Below, piece by piece: positions 1 to 12,006 of a stretch of DNA of 63,625 nt. A program made the translations under genes and the position numbers. How positions within the stretch are numbered: position 1 is the first letter of the stretch; the number at the start of each line of letters is the position of its first letter. Under the pieces are notes generated by a model. It was not told the origin of the DNA. It searched no databases and saw only the letters and a list, made by a program, of their open reading frames with translations. This DNA comes from Basidiobolus meristosporus CBS 931.73 (lineage: Eukaryota > Basidiobolomycota > Basidiobolomycetes > Basidiobolales > Basidiobolaceae), in NCBI GenBank assembly GCA_002104905.1, contig MCFE01000517.1, positions 1 through 63,625 of the forward strand, in the 5' to 3' direction.

Positions 1-643
1 CAATGGCATTTGGCTAATTTTACAGCCAACTAAAATTAAGAAACATAACAGTGGTTCTACAGTATTTTGTTGAGTGGCATGGCATTGTTGTGGTCTTAGT
101 GTGCTCTTCAACTACTTGAGTGGATCTAACTGGCCAGTACATCCAATTGCCTTATATGGCAAAAACTTGATGATGTTTTGATGGCCTCATTGTGAGCCTC
201 TGATGGCACTATTACAGCCATATGGCAACCTACAGCTAGTTCTGTATAATGCTACTATACCAATATACCAAGTGGTATATCCTTTTTCTACCTCCCCTTG
301 TGCAGTTCATATATTCCACTGTACAATCACCCCACTTTATTTGCTTACCCACTACTACCTTGGGTACTCCACATATAATATGAGTCCAAAAACACTATGG
401 CCTCCTGCTTACTAACCTCCACAAACATGCACAACTGCCACAATTGACATACTTCTATCACCTCAACTTTATGGCTTTTTAGTGTGATACTTGCAAAGTT
501 GCCATATGCCATGTATAGCTGGTAACATATACATCATGCAAACATATGCTTGGTAGCTGCCACTTTGGTCATGAATAAATCCTGAATATCTGCAAAGAAC
601 TTCTTGGTATTTAGCCAATAAACTCCTTCTCCCTGCTAGATTC
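1..643 (-). pseudogene. K1 transposase gene 2, C-terminal region (fragment)
   Basis: This is the 3' part of the Tnp2-like transposase gene of element K1, read on the minus strand, plus non-coding subterminal sequence towards the element end, which lies left of the window. It aligns by eye with the equivalent regions at 36415-37160, 37400-38215, 38938-39664 and 50040-50840. The shared protein signature on the minus strand includes AKVAATKH-like and EVIEVCQLQ-like stretches around 400-600. The reading frame is broken by stops. Copia-1 A is inserted at 644, and the K sequence resumes at 5543: the shared target GATTC is present on both sides. The family assignment rests on the better-preserved transposase domains in other copies. 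Confidence 0.6.
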
Positions 644-991
644 TGTTGTAAGAGTCTTGGAGATATTGGAAGTGATTTGGAGAACAAGTAGATTATGTGG
701 TTTTCACTTAATGATTTATTGAATGTAAAAGTAGTATTTATACTTTTACCTGGTCTTGGTATTACAAACACGTAGAATGGTTAAGGAAGGTCCCAAGAAC
801 ATGTGTGCAAAGTTTGGGGCTGTTTGGACAACTTTGAGAATTTTCATGTTCTGGGTACCTGGTATTTTGGTGAAAATATTCTAAGTAAATCCTAACAAGG
901 AATTTGGTCAGTATTCTCTAGGATTTGAAGGTGATGATCTAAGTGACTAAGTTAGGTGAATATTTAGGTGGAAATACAAATTTTTACAACA
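644..991 (-). repeat. Copia-1 A 3' LTR
   Basis: This 348-bp LTR starts and ends with the inverted TGTTGTAA/TTACAACA termini. A TATA-like stretch (GTATAAATAC on the minus strand) lies near 740. It is colinear with the LTR at 13512-13860 apart from scattered substitutions and a 1-bp deletion. Confidence 0.92.
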
Positions 992-1002
992 CTCCCACTC
1001 AG

Positions 1003-4000
1003 CTAAATGTTCATACTGACTAGTCCTAATTTTGACCTAAGATATTCAAACTTGTCTCTAGCTAATGGTTAGTAAATATGTCTGCAATCATTTCATCTGT
1101 AGGTCAGTAAACTAAGCTAACTAAGTTATTCTCTATAGATTCTCATATGAAATGATATCTAATATCTATGTGCTTGGTTCTAGCATGAAAAGTTGGATTT
1201 CTACCTAATTGTATACATCCTTGATTATCTTGAAATAAAGTAATAGGCGTTTTTTGACATAGGCCTAAATCTGTAAAGAGCTTTCTTAACCTCATTGCTT
1301 CTTTTGTAGCTTCACAGGCTGCCATATACTCTGCCTCTGTAGTAGAAAGTGCTATGATTGGTTGCTTTCTTGAATTCCATGAAATGGCTCCTTTACAGTA
1401 AAGAAAGGTGTATCCTGTAGTGGATCTTCTGTCTTCCAAATTTTGTCCCCAATCAGTATCAGAGTATCCCACAAGATCCTGTTCTGAATCCTTATAAGTG
1501 TATCTTAAGCAGATATTAGCAGTTCCTTTTAGGTATCTAAAAATCCGCTTAACTGCTGCAATATGATCAGATCCAGAATTCTGATTATGTTGGCTGACAA
1601 CTCCCACTGAATATGAGATATCTGGATGTGTTCCAAGCATGATATACATCAGACTGCCAACCATAGATTTATAAGGAAAGTCAGGGATTTCAGATGGCAC
1701 CAAGCTCTCTTGATTTGGTTGAGTTTTGACCAAGTTAAGGTTTGTCTCCATTGGGGTAGCTGCCGGTTTACAGTCTTCCATTTTGTACTTCTTTAGTATA
1801 TCTTGAATATACTTGGATTGGCTTAGGGTAATAGTCTGGGTACTTCTGTCTATGGAGAACTTAATCCCTAAGTAGTAACTAAGTTCTCCTAGATCGGACA
1901 TCTTGAACTCCTTAGATAGGCTGGATTTAGTCTCTTCCAATATTTCTAGGTTATTGGCGGCTATAATAAGATCATCCACATATAGAGCTAATAGAACTGG
2001 ATTTGCTCTATCTGGCTTATAGTATATACTATAGTCAGCATTACTCCTTTTGAAACTCAAAGATTCCAAATAAGAATCTATCTTGCAACTCCAGGCTCTT
2101 GGTGATTGTTTGAGACCATATAGTGACTTTTTAAGCTTGCAGACCAAATGGGGGTTATCTTGGTCAACAAACTCATCAGGCTGGTCCATATACACGTCCT
2201 CATCAAGTTCTCCATTCAAAAATGCAGTTTTTACATCCATTTGATGAATAAAAAACTTATGTTTGGCTGCAATAGCCAATATTAATCTGATGGAGTTAAA
2301 CTTGGCCACCGGTGCAAAGGTCTCAGTATAGTCAAGTCCTTTTGTTTGAGAGTATCCTTTGGCTACAAGTCTTGCTGTGTATCTTTCAATTGTACCATCA
2401 GCCTTGTATTTTGTCTTGAGGACCCATCTGCATCCAATTGATTTTTGGTTGATCGGTAATTTGACTAAGTCCCAAGTTTGATTTTCCATCAGGGCCTGAT
2501 ATTCCTCAGTCATTGCAGATCTTGAAAACTTCATCTGAGGGCTATTTAGGGCCTCTTTTACAGTCTGGGGTTCATCAATATGGACTGAATAGGTATAGGC
2601 TAAGTTTGTACCCTCATTAATATAGTAATTTGGGCTATTTCTTGTTCAATTGGATCTCCGGGCATTTGATACTGGAACAATCACTTCTGGGATATTCCTA
2701 GGCACTGATTCTGGCTGAACCACGGTTGTAGAGTCCTCTGGAGTGAAAAAATTTTCATTGTTTTGCTCTGATTCAATCCTGACAATTGGTGGACTTGAGA
2801 TCAAATTTTTGTCATCATCCAATGTCATTTTTTGTGAAAATTTTGAATTTTTATCAAGCAACACATCCCTGGACTTGATAAGCTTCTTTGCTTTGGTATT
2901 GTAGAGTCTGTATGCCTTACTCTCATTGCAGTTGCCCAAAAATATGCATTTTACACTTTTTGGCTCAAATTTTGACTGATTTCCGGCCAGTTTTTTGGCA
3001 TATGCTGTGCACCCAAATATTCTTAGATGTTCTACACTTGGTCTGTATACATACCATGCTTCAAATGGAGTAGAATCACGAAGTATTCTGTTATAACTCC
3101 TATTTTCAAGGTATACAGCAGTGGCAACTGATTCTGCCCAAAAATCATAGGATAATTTTTGATCATGGATCATAGATCTTGCCATATCAATTATTGATCT
3201 GTTAGCTTGTTCTGCTACTTCATTTTGCTGTGGGGAGTATGGTACAGTAGTCTCTTGCTTTATCCCATGAATTTTGCAGAAGTGGATGAAGAGTTTTGAG
3301 GTATATTCTCCACCATTGTCAGAGTGTATTTTCTTGATTTTTTCACCAGTTTCTCTCTCCACAATGACTTTAAACTCCCTGAACTTAGACAGAGCTTCTT
3401 CCTTTCTCTCCATGAAGTAGACCCATGTGTATCTTGTATAATCATCAATAAAAGTGATTAAATACTCCATCCTGCCTAAGGATAATTTTGCATAGGTCCA
3501 CACAGAACTGAGTGAATTAGATCTAATTTTCTCTTAGTTTTGATTTACCCAGAGCTCTTGAACACTTGTCTGGCTTGTTTCCCATATATGCAGGCTTCAC
3601 AGTGCTCCAAATTAGCTGGGGGATCAATTTTCAATCCAGAAATTAGCTGATCTTTGATCATTTTATGCAAATAATCAAAATTGATGTGCCCAAATCTCCT
3701 GTGCCAAAGCATTGGTGTTTCTTCATTTAAGTTACTTATATTGGCTTCCAGATATGATGGAATTTAAGTCAACTTGTATAGATTATGATCTCTGATGCCC
3801 AAAGCAATATGGGCACCATTATGATCAGTGATCCTGCATCCAGAATTGTCAAAACTGAAACTAAGTCCTTCTGCTGTGGCCTTGCTTACAGAGAGTAGGT
3901 TCTTGGCTATTTCTGGTACATAGAGTACTTCTTTAAAGGTCAGTGTATGGCTTCCTTCACTGCTTCTAAGGTTTACTTGGATAGTTCCTTCTCCCACTGC

Positions 4001-4972
4001 ATCAAGTGTTCTATTGTCACCCATAAAAACCTTCTTAATTGGAATTTCTTGATATTGGGTAAAAAGTTCTTTTTGGTGTGTAAAGTGTTGAGATGCTCCA
4101 GAGTCAATATACCACATCTGAGAATCCTTGTTTGTGGTCATATTTAGTGCAGATATGAATAGTCTATCTTCAGTTGTTGCAGCATTTCCATATTCAGGCT
4201 TCTTTTGCTGATTATCTTTCTTTTTGATACATTGGTCTGATGTGTGTCCTTTCCTTTTGCAGTAGTTACAAAACAGGTTGCTGTTGCCTTTGTAGGGTCT
4301 TGGGTACCTCCTTTGTTGGTTATCATTGCTTATTAAAGCATTTTCTTCTTCCTTCTTATTGGCGCTTGATTTTCTTAATTCTTCATCCAGGAACTTTCCA
4401 TATACATAATTTAAGGTCAAATCTTCAGTTCTGGACTCTAGGGCTGATACAAGGCCCTGAAACTTGTCTGTTAGGCTATTCAGGATGGTAAATATCACAT
4501 CCTCATCAGTAGTTGGTACACCCACAGATTCCATCTCATCTACCAGCAGGGTAATTCTGTTAATTAGATTTTTCATTTCTTCTCCTGGCAGCATCTTTGT
4601 AGTAAAGAATTTTCATCTCAGATACATTTTCTTGGCAGCTGAACATGACTGGTAGGTGTCTTCTAATGCTTTCCAGGCATTCTTTGCCGTTTTTGCTCTT
4701 GAGCATTGAATTAGCAATTTGTCCTTGACATTAAGGCAAATGCAGTTAAAGGCGCTTTGTTCTTTCTTCTGATACTTTGAGGCTTCCTCTCCCACATTTT
4801 TTGGAGGGCATTCTTCTCCCATGACAATATCCCAAAGGCCTCTTTCTTGTAGCAGCATCTTCATCTTCACCTTCCACACTTGGTAGTTAGATCCATCCAA
4901 CTTTTCAGCAGAGGGAAAAATTCCAGTAATAGCAGTAGTAGACATTGCAGAGAGTGACAGCTTGGGGCTCAT
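1003..4972 (-). pseudogene. Copia-1 A gag-pol, disrupted
   Basis: This would encode the Gag-Pol polyprotein: nucleocapsid, aspartic protease, integrase, reverse transcriptase and RNase H, in copia order. Visible landmarks on the minus strand are a CCHC knuckle (CNYCKRKGHTSDQC), the protease DSGAS, the integrase DNGGEY, YVDDL of reverse transcriptase and the RNase H motif TTEAEYMAA. The start is the ATG in the primer-binding site at 4972, as in copy B. Compared with copy B the frame has stops at 4613 (AGA to TGA), 3764, 2646 (CGA to TGA) and 1143. A 1-bp deletion near 3480 shifts the frame at the start of the integrase core. No functional product is expected. Confidence 0.9.
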
Positions 4973-4976
4973 AGCC

Positions 4977-5537
4977 TGTTGTAAGAGTCTTGGAGATATT
5001 GGAAGTGATTTGGAGAACAAGTATATTAGACTTGTTCCATTGTGCCATTGATCATAGTGCCAGAAAGTGCTGTATATTTTGTTATTAATTTGATATTTTA
5101 GGGTCATGTGCATGTCAATTTTGATCCCAAATTGGCACTGTATGGCACCATCTGGCACTCTGTGGCATGTTCAGGCACCACCTGGCATGCTATGGCACTA
5201 TTGGGCACTATGATCAGCTGGAATGATGGAACAAGTCTATTATGTGGCTTTCACTTAATGATGTATTGAATGTAAAAGTAGTATTTATACTTTTACCTGG
5301 TCTTGGCATTACAAACATGTAGAATAGGTTAAGGAAGGTCCCAAGAACATGTGTGCAAAGTTTGGGGCTGTTTGGACAACTTTGAGAACTTTCATGTTCT
5401 GGGTACCTGGTATTTTGGTGAAAATATTCTAGTAAATCCCAACAAGGAATTTGGTCAGTATTCTCTAGGATTTGAAGGTGATGATCTAAGTGACCAAGTT
5501 AGGTGAATATTTAGGTGGAAATACAAATTTTACAACA
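4977..5537 (-). repeat. Copia-1 A 5' LTR interrupted by a MITE
   Basis: The LTR is colinear with the 349-bp copies but carries a 211-bp insertion at 5028-5238 plus a 3-bp duplication. Directly downstream (4965-4976) is the primer-binding site, here GGCTATGAGCCC, one substitution from the family form. Confidence 0.9.
5028..5238. mobile_element. MITE with AGACTTGTTCCAT inverted termini
   Basis: A 211-bp non-coding insertion in the Copia-1 A LTR. It starts AGACTTGTTCCAT, ends ATGGAACAAGTCT, and is flanked by ATT on both sides (5025-5027, 5239-5241). The interior repeats GGCAC/GTGCC motifs. The same outer termini bound the 712-bp foldback element at 51859 and the Harbinger-like element H1 at 39665, so it is probably mobilised by the same type of transposase. 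The 3-bp duplication fits the PIF/Harbinger superfamily, although the usual TWA target is not seen. Confidence 0.85.
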
Positions 5538-5542
5538 GATTC

Positions 5543-7950
5543 TAGTCCCCCTTATATATGCATTCTTGCTCTTGTTTGTATGAATTCTGTATTGAATGGT
5601 GTAGAAATTGGCTTGTGACCAAGAGAAATCTGGCATACCATGGTTGTGCTTCTCTAATAAGAATTAGTTGCTTATTGCACCCAACCCAACTATACATTAC
5701 TTAACTGATTATTCATGCATTGGAGCTGCTTAGCTTCTTAATGCCATAGGCATAGGAGTCTCCATGTGCACATCTGTCCTCAGTTTTCTCCAACTCTTCC
5801 TAGCTGTCCTCCATGTGCCAGCTGATAGCATCCACAATGGACTAGAAGGTAATATTCTTGATGAGATTGGAATATGGTAGTACCTGCAACTGGACTGGTC
5901 TTCCTATCTCCCCACACATCTGCTCCATAGGAAACTCCCAAAAGGTGAAGCAATTTCCAATATTCCCAACACACCAAGCAAGATGGAGTAGAGAATGGAT
6001 ACAATAGTAGCAGAGATTTATATATTCAGCATTATTTTTGTAGTATAGCCACTCAAATCCTGTCACAAACTCTTTGCACAAAACCTGTAGATGCATTAAT
6101 TTGGCAATGGTGATATACTTCTGGATAAATATTCCTACAATATCCACATATAACTCCCAATGCTTCCAATAACTCTTGGTGGAAATGGATTCAGAAGGCC
6201 ACTTGAATAAATAAATATCCAGTACATCCAGTCCTTGCACTTATATTGCTGCATTGGCATATGAATGTTGATTGGAGCCCATGAGAAGTACTTATGGTAG
6301 TGGAAACTCTGTAACTTTTTGCCAATTCTTTCAAATTTCTCCGGATCTCAAAGGGCTTATTTAGCTTGAAATGTCCCATGCACAGCTTGGTCATTGGTAT
6401 AGTGATATTGTTGAAAAGCAAATGCATTGCTCCCAGTGGAAAGCTTGTGCTCTAACAGATACCCTCTACGTTAAGTGTCTCTGGTTTCCAATTAACTATG
6501 TATTCCAGCCAATGGCTAATAGCTTGCCAATTTTACTGCAACTGCATGCTGACTTCCGTATGTTCTCTCTGCATAAAGATCATGCTCTCGGTGTCGATGT
6601 TTGGGTAATAAAAATGGGAGTGAGTTGAGGAGTAAATCCCCAGGATCTCAGACATTTGACAGCAATACCATCTATTGTGCCCATAAAAGCCAGCTATCTT
6701 GATGATGGCTGCCATATCAGTAATGAAGATAATAACATGCTCTATGACCTGATGGCCACTTACTGTTGTCCTGTTGGAAGCATACAAAATTTATCCAGCA
6801 ATAGATACAGGTAGGTACCCAGGTTGGATGGTGATTTAGGCCCAGATACCAATGAGACTACCATCAAATTTTGGCTCTGATACTGTAAGATAGGTGCAGA
6901 TTCAGGTTAATGAGAATCAGTGGCCAGCAGGATTTGCCAGTAGAATACTTGTTTAATGAGAATCCTGCAAGTGCTAGGACAAATGCATTATCATGCATAC
7001 CTTCAAAGCAGCCCTTGCTTCTTAGCAGCTTGTAATGTTGGCCACAAGTAAACTGGATATGCTTTCACTTGATTGATACTGAGTTTGGTACTTATAGCTT
7101 CACAATACTTGTTAGACTATATGAGCTTCTCTAGATGGAGTATTACTGGAATATATTAGGAGTGTGAGCAATCTTTTCCCTCAATTGTGGTGAATTCCTG
7201 ACAAGTTGAACATCTTGTAATGTTGGCATTTTCTAATATGAATGCCATGCTATTGCTAACACATGCTGGTATCAAGATGGTTTCTGGGCCATATGTAGCC
7301 AGCCACATGATGGTTGTTCATTTATGTGAGGTACATGGTAAGTTGCATCCTGGGATAATTTTGGCAAGAAGTAGTAGTAAGTTCTCCAAGCCCCCATTAC
7401 TGATATTGGTTGAAATGTGCCACTTCTCTAGCCACAACATCACATCATTCACCAGTATATGGACTACTGGGCTCACTTGACTCCAGAAAGTATCCTTGGT
7501 ATTTTTTTCCACACCTTTTGTCTCATTGCATATTGGGATCTTGCCAGACTCATGCAGAGTACTATTGATAGGAGAGATAGGCTCACTATCCATCAGTGAG
7601 CCTGTTTCTTCAGATCTTTCACTCTGCATGCCATATTCAGAAGGCTGGGTTGAGCCTAAAGGCATCACAAGCTCACCCAACTCAGTTTGTGCAAGGTGAC
7701 ACATACAGCCATGTGACGTTATAGAAGTATCAAATAGCCAGTAAGATATAGTTAGTGCAGTAGTAACTGATGCATGGTTAAATATGACTAGTGTGGCAAG
7801 ACACTGGCCATGATCCTTGTGATACTTCCTTTGCTGTCTGCATGCTTCATGGCTGTGAGGCTTGCTACAATAGCTATATGGTAATTTCTCTCTTCTCTTA
7901 CAGCATTAAATCAAAGTAGTCTTGTCCATGGGGTAAACAGCTTGACACTC
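5543..7950 (-). pseudogene. K1 transposase gene 2 (Tnp2/KDZ-like), disrupted
   Basis: Decayed transposase gene on the minus strand, divergent from gene 1 at 8190. Reading from about 7900 down: a Cys/His-rich N-terminus (CSKPHSHEACRQ, then KDHGQC); a second Cys pair region (TRCSTCQEF); the Tnp2-type block PILQYQSQN..VSLVSGPKSPS near 6860; a block with GAMHLLFNNI near 6410; and the C-terminal half of the core with CIHSLLHLAW and FWEFPMEQMCGEI near 5920. This motif order (LPP..RY..EN, GPK.PS, MHLLFEN, H.LLHL, FWxFxME) is that of Tnp2/KDZ (Plavaka-like) fungal transposases. Many in-frame stops and shifts break it. The copy is split from its C-terminus (1-643) by Copia-1 A. Confidence 0.72.
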
Positions 7951-8189
7951 AACAATGTAATGATATTATATCACTTTTTTGTCAATTCTCATGGGAATTT
8001 AAGACAGTTTTGTATTGGAGATGTTGCACCTACATGAATCTAAGATTCAATGATGACTGCCTTAGTAAGCATTATAAATAAATTTATGGCACTGCATATA
8101 CACATATATGCAACATCATTTCCCCTTTGGCTTAACTTGCTTTCATATATGCTGCCAACATATAAAGCAAAGTTGCTGGGATCCTAACC
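7951..8189. other. K1 intergenic region between divergent genes
   Basis: This stretch separates gene 2 (minus) from gene 1 (plus) and should hold both promoters. It is conserved in the other K copies at 46707-46950 and 31900-32060, in inverted orientation in the last. No definite promoter element can be named. Conserved AT-rich blocks such as ATTATATCACTTTTT and a run with TAAGATTCAATGATGA occur in all three copies. Confidence 0.5.
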
Positions 8190-8968
8190 AAACCCCACTG
8201 CTGACTGCAGCAGAAGAATTGTTGGACCACAGCTTGCTTTGACATTCAGTGCAACAAGCAGAGCAACAACCAAATAAGGCCCTGTGGAGAGTGTGCCCAC
8301 TGATGGTAATAATGCAGACTCCTCAGGCTCTCAGTCAAGTAAGCATTTGGGAATCTCTGCAGAGCTGCAAGCTGATTATGATTCTGAGGCAGATGAGAAT
8401 GTAGCAAAAGCAGCACCTTCAGTTGAAGATAGGTAAGTAGCTGTCATAACATCACCACGCCCCAAATTAGCAAGTATGTTGGCAGCTCATACCAAAGCAT
8501 AAAGAAGCAATTAGGTGCAGTGACTGACAGGATAGATGCAATGGCCCAGAGAAATCAGGAAATAATCCAGAAAAAAGAAGAGCCAATAGAAGGTGTAGAG
8601 CAATTAATATCCTAAGTAGAGAAAGCAGTATCTTTGCTGCAAAAAAGGAATTCAAGTTGTTCAATGTCCCAGCCAAGAATTGAGCTATTTCCCAATGTAA
8701 CAGCATGGGAAGACTGTGCAGTCTTTGAAGCACAACTACAGTGCCCAAAGATAAAGCCCGCAGAAAAGCCTATCACAGATTGGGAGGGAGAAGCTGCAGT
8801 GTTTATACTAGAGCCTAAATATCAAAAGATGCTGAAGATCCATGAAGCCATTGAGTGCAATGATAAAGAGAGTGCTAATATTCAGGAGGCCATTGGATGT
8901 CCAGCACACCAACACCATTGGGCCAGTATACCATGGGACCATTGGGAGCTCAAGGCCAAGCTGAATCC
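8190..8968 (+). pseudogene. K1 gene 1, coiled-coil accessory protein, 3'-truncated
   Basis: This is the N-terminal to middle part of the K accessory gene. Its function is not recognised. The readable frames give an acidic, Ser-rich N-terminus (NNADSSGSQ), the stretch RIDAMAQRNQEIIQKKEEPI followed by EKAVSLLQKR (heptad-like, predicted coiled coil), and the middle block KMLKIHEAIECNDKESANIQE. The longest uninterrupted part is 8634-8987. Homology to gene 1 of K4 (47085 onward) stops at about 8968, where the end of element K2 begins, so K2 insertion or a recombination event removed the 3' half. Confidence 0.6.
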
Positions 8969-8974
8969 CCATGA

Positions 8975-9400
8975 AAACTTATTGTGATCATCCCATCAAT
9001 AGGCTGTCACAAATCCTAAGTCTTGTGACTAAGAGGTACTGATCCCATCAGGACACCCGCCAAAGACCATCAAGAATTATTTACACCCCAGATTTCACCC
9101 AAAAATTTGTCAAAATTTTTCATCACATAAATACAAAAGTGGCTTTTGATTGGTTCTATGCCAATTTTCTCACTCTCTAATCCCAGACACTCAGTCATGT
9201 CCTACATTTGTGTGAATTGATTGGCTATAGACTCTTTTTCACACTCCTTACTTCCTGACTCAGCTGCTTCTCTAAATTTTCATGCATACAAATTGATTTA
9301 TTGACATTAAAACTTTAATTGTACCTCACTTGCCGATTGTGTTGACCTATCAAGTCCAAATATCCTACACTGACATTAAGCCCAACCCCACACACAACAA
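8975..9400. other. K2 subterminal region, gene-1 side
   Basis: Non-coding. The same sequence recurs, with divergence, at 22725-23160, 48900-49290, 53930-54700 and 60820-61291. It carries the shared tracts TGATCCCATCAGGACACC, AGTCGTGGGATT-like stretches and CTCACTTTCTGATCC-like stretches. No open reading frame is conserved between copies, so I treat it as the structural end of the transposon. Confidence 0.6.
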
Positions 9401-11280
9401 GTAACTCTATTAAAATCCACCACTAAATACGTGTTTCTGCTGTAATGCACTGTTTCCATGACCTTGGCCAGAACCCTGGGGCTTTGTGCCACTGTACATT
9501 CTCTGGTTTCCATATGTCCCACTCTTCAGCCAGCACTGCAAGGTCTAGAACCTCATCTGCCAGTTTTGCAATAAGTCCTTTCAATGTTTAAGTAAACTTT
9601 CTTGGGCACTGCTCTAGAAAAAGTGCTGCAACCTCATGGTATGCCTATCAATCTTCCAAAATTCCACTCAGTGCAGTGTAATAACCTTTTGAGTTCTTAA
9701 TGTTGTTACTTTGTCTGTCAGTGAAATCTCCACTCTGTCAAAAATGGAGGATGTGGAGGCTATGGCAGAAAAACTGCCTTTCTCTGCAAACTTATCTAAC
9801 CCACTGGAGTGTAGCTCAACTTGCTGCACTTCCAACACTGGTGAAAGCAGCTGTTTTCTTGTTGGTAATTCTTCTTGGCTATGATGGGACTCATTCTGTT
9901 CTGGGCATATGGTGTTAATTGGCAAGAACTGCAGCTTTTTCTCACACTTCACTGTCTTGAGCTGGGGTTGCCTTTGTCCCTTTACCTTTTACTCTACCAC
10001 TGCCAGGTCTTTCACTGCTACTTTGTCTGAGTGCTTCTTATATTGAGCTACACTTTCTCTTTGATAAATGCTGCTCTGATGCATCTATTTTGGCCTGCTT
10101 GTCCCTTGCTGACACTCTGCAGGCAACCTGACACTCCTTTCCTGCTGGTTTTCAGCTCTCAGCCCATGCTGTGATGGGCTCCTGAGGTAGCTGCTTGTTT
10201 TTATCACTACCAAGTTTTTGACTGCTACTTTGACTGAGTGCTACTTGAATAGAACTATGCTTTTTCCTTTGTAAGAGTTGTGCTGGTGTATCTGTATTTG
10301 CCTGCTTTTCCCTGATTAGCACTCTTCCAGCTACCTGATGTCACTTCAATGGTTGTTTGGAGCTTTTGGCCTTGCTTGTAACAGGCTCCTGAGGAAGCTG
10401 CTGGCTTTTAGCCATTGCCCCCTTGTTCTTCTGCCTTCAAAAGGCTATGCTATTCTTGAGATACATCTTTGGCATAGCAATGCAAGTCCAAAATCCATTT
10501 GCTCATTTGAATTCAGGATAAAGCTCATGGAGCAAGTCAATCACATTGTGCTTGGCCTTGAGTTCCTGATGGTTCCATTGAATGCTGGCCTTCAGGTGTT
10601 TGCATGCTAGAACTCTAATGACCTCTTGAATACTAGCCCTCTCTTCATCATTGCACTCAACAGCTTTATTAATCTTCAATGTCTTTTGCTTTTTAGGCTT
10701 TGATACAAACATTATGTTTTCTCCCTCCCATGCTAAGATAGGATTTCCTGTAGGCTTTATCTTTATGCACTGTTGTTGTGCCTCAAAGACAGTATTGTGC
10801 TCCTCTGCTGTTACATCTGGAAAGACACTGAGCTGCTTGAGTTCCTTCTTTGCAGCAAAGATACTGCTTTCTCTACCTGGGATATTGCTTGCTCAACACC
10901 TTTTATCCACACATCCTGTTTCTGGACAATTTCCTGATTTCTCTGGGCTGTTGCATCTATCCCATCAGCCAATGCACCTGATTGTCTCACTAATACTTTG
11001 ATATGAGATGACAATATATTTGCTAATACAGGTAGCAGTGATGTGATGACTGTCACTTGCCGGTCTTCAGCCAAAGGTACTGCATTTGCTTCATTCTCAT
11101 CTGCCTCAGCAGTATGGTTAGCTTGCAACTCTGCAGGGATTTCCAATTGCCTACTTGACAGAGAGCCTGAGGAGTCTGCATTATTACCTTCAGTAGCACA
11201 CTGTCCACAGGGCCTTTTTTGATTGTAGCCCTGCTTGTTGCAATGACTGTCAAAGTAAGCTGTTGTCCTACTATTCATCT
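9401..11280 (-). pseudogene. K2 gene 1, coiled-coil accessory protein, disrupted
   Basis: Unrecognised protein carried by the K transposon. Minus-strand pieces are: 11278-10811 (N-terminus, acidic, then DATAQRNQEIVQKQDVW and a heptad-like segment through EKAVSLLQRRNSSS); 10712-10503 (KKQKTLKINKAVECNDEERA and the HQELKAK block); a basic, repeat-rich middle (about 10500-9990); and 9952-9668 (SHHSQEELPTRKQLLSPVLE and VQQVELHSSGLDKFAEKG). The order matches gene 1 of K4. Several frameshifts separate the pieces. The coiled coil suggests oligomerisation and the basic repeats suggest nucleic-acid contact, but both are inference. No known domain was recognised. Confidence 0.6.
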
Positions 11281-11471
11281 GCTGCTGTCAGCAGTGGGTC
11301 TTATTTGGGAACCAGACAACTTTGCATTATTTTTTGGTGGCTTATCTATGGAAGTGAGTCAGACCAAAGGGGAAATGGTGTGACATATATGTGTGTATGC
11401 AGTGCCATAAATTTACTTATAATGCTTACTATAGCACTCATCATTGAATCCTAAATTCATGTAGGTGCAAT

Positions 11472-11769
11472 AGACTTGTTCCATTGGATAGTGCCACATT
11501 GAGCCATGAGTGCCAAATGATGCCACAGTATGCCAGGGAGGCCAAGTGAGCCTACACTTGGCCACAGAGTGTGCAGCATATCTCTGCATCTTCATGCAAA
11601 GCAGTCCCTGTGTTTCACCCATTGTGTTGGAGAAAATCAATTTTTTGACCTTTTTTTTAGGTCAATGTTGTACAGGATGTGTAAGTGCACAAAAGGATCA
11701 AAGGTATGCATCTGGTACTCATTACCCATGGCACTCTGAGTCTAGCTCCAGTGGCTTGTCACATGTCAC
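11472..11769. mobile_element. Foldback element, left-arm fragment
   Basis: Begins AGACTTGTTCCATTGGATAG and is colinear with the left arm of the 712-bp foldback element at 51859-52180 until ACATGTCAC. The second arm is missing and the right side joins K-family transposase 3' sequence directly. It is non-coding; the frames that appear open across it are not conserved between arms. Confidence 0.7.
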
Positions 11770-12006
11770 TTGTACCATTCATATGTTCCTTTATAGAATC
11801 ACCCATATTATCTGCTCACCAACTGCCACTATGATTATTCCACATATTTTTCAACTCACAAAAAATCATGGCCTTCTGCTTACCAATCTATACATACATA
11901 CATGCCTGCTGGCAATGACACACTTCTATCTCCTTAACTTTATGGCATTTAAGTGCAATATTTACCAATTTGCTGTGTTACTTGTGTTGCAGAAAACATA
12001 TACTGC

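Larger units (their letters stand above)
644..5537 (-). mobile_element. Copia-1 copy A, full-length LTR retrotransposon (decayed)
   Basis: A complete Ty1/copia-type element on the minus strand, flanked by the 5-bp duplication GATTC (639-643 and 5538-5542). LTRs start TGTTGTAA and end TTACAACA. The order on the minus strand is 5' LTR (5537-4977, carrying a nested MITE), primer-binding site, gag-pol, a purine tract (GTGGGAG) and 3' LTR (991-644). It is inserted in the K1 transposase gene. It is more decayed than copy B at 13512-18196, with several stops and one frameshift, so it is the older insertion or has decayed faster. Confidence 0.93.
8969..12006 (-). mobile_element. K2, K-family element with gene 2 mostly lost
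   Basis: The left boundary is the gene-1-side terminus (CCCATGAAAACTTATTG, inward). It is followed by about 430 bp of subterminal sequence, gene 1 on the minus strand, the intergenic region (11280-11471), a foldback fragment (11472-11769) and a scrap of the transposase 3' region (11770-12006). The other terminus is not present because LTR-X begins at 12007. The transposase gene is missing except for the scrap, so this copy is non-autonomous. Confidence 0.55.

Noticed and set aside
2888-3073. Plus-strand frames within Copia-1 A, also at 3947 and 4240
   Set aside because: Antisense shadows of the gag-pol frame; the same shadows recur in copies B and D in step with the coding strand.
5780-6240. 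Minus-strand frames with CYYCIHSLLHLAWC considered as a small membrane protein
   Set aside because: They fall on the C-terminal part of the Tnp2-type transposase core (H.LLHL and FWEFPMEQ), present in order in other K copies.
10651-11001. 116-codon plus-strand frame with Cys-rich and hydrophobic stretches
   Set aside because: It is antisense to the gene 1 coiled-coil region of K2; the same antisense frame appears opposite gene 1 in K3 (31104-31484) and K1, and carries no conserved features of its own.
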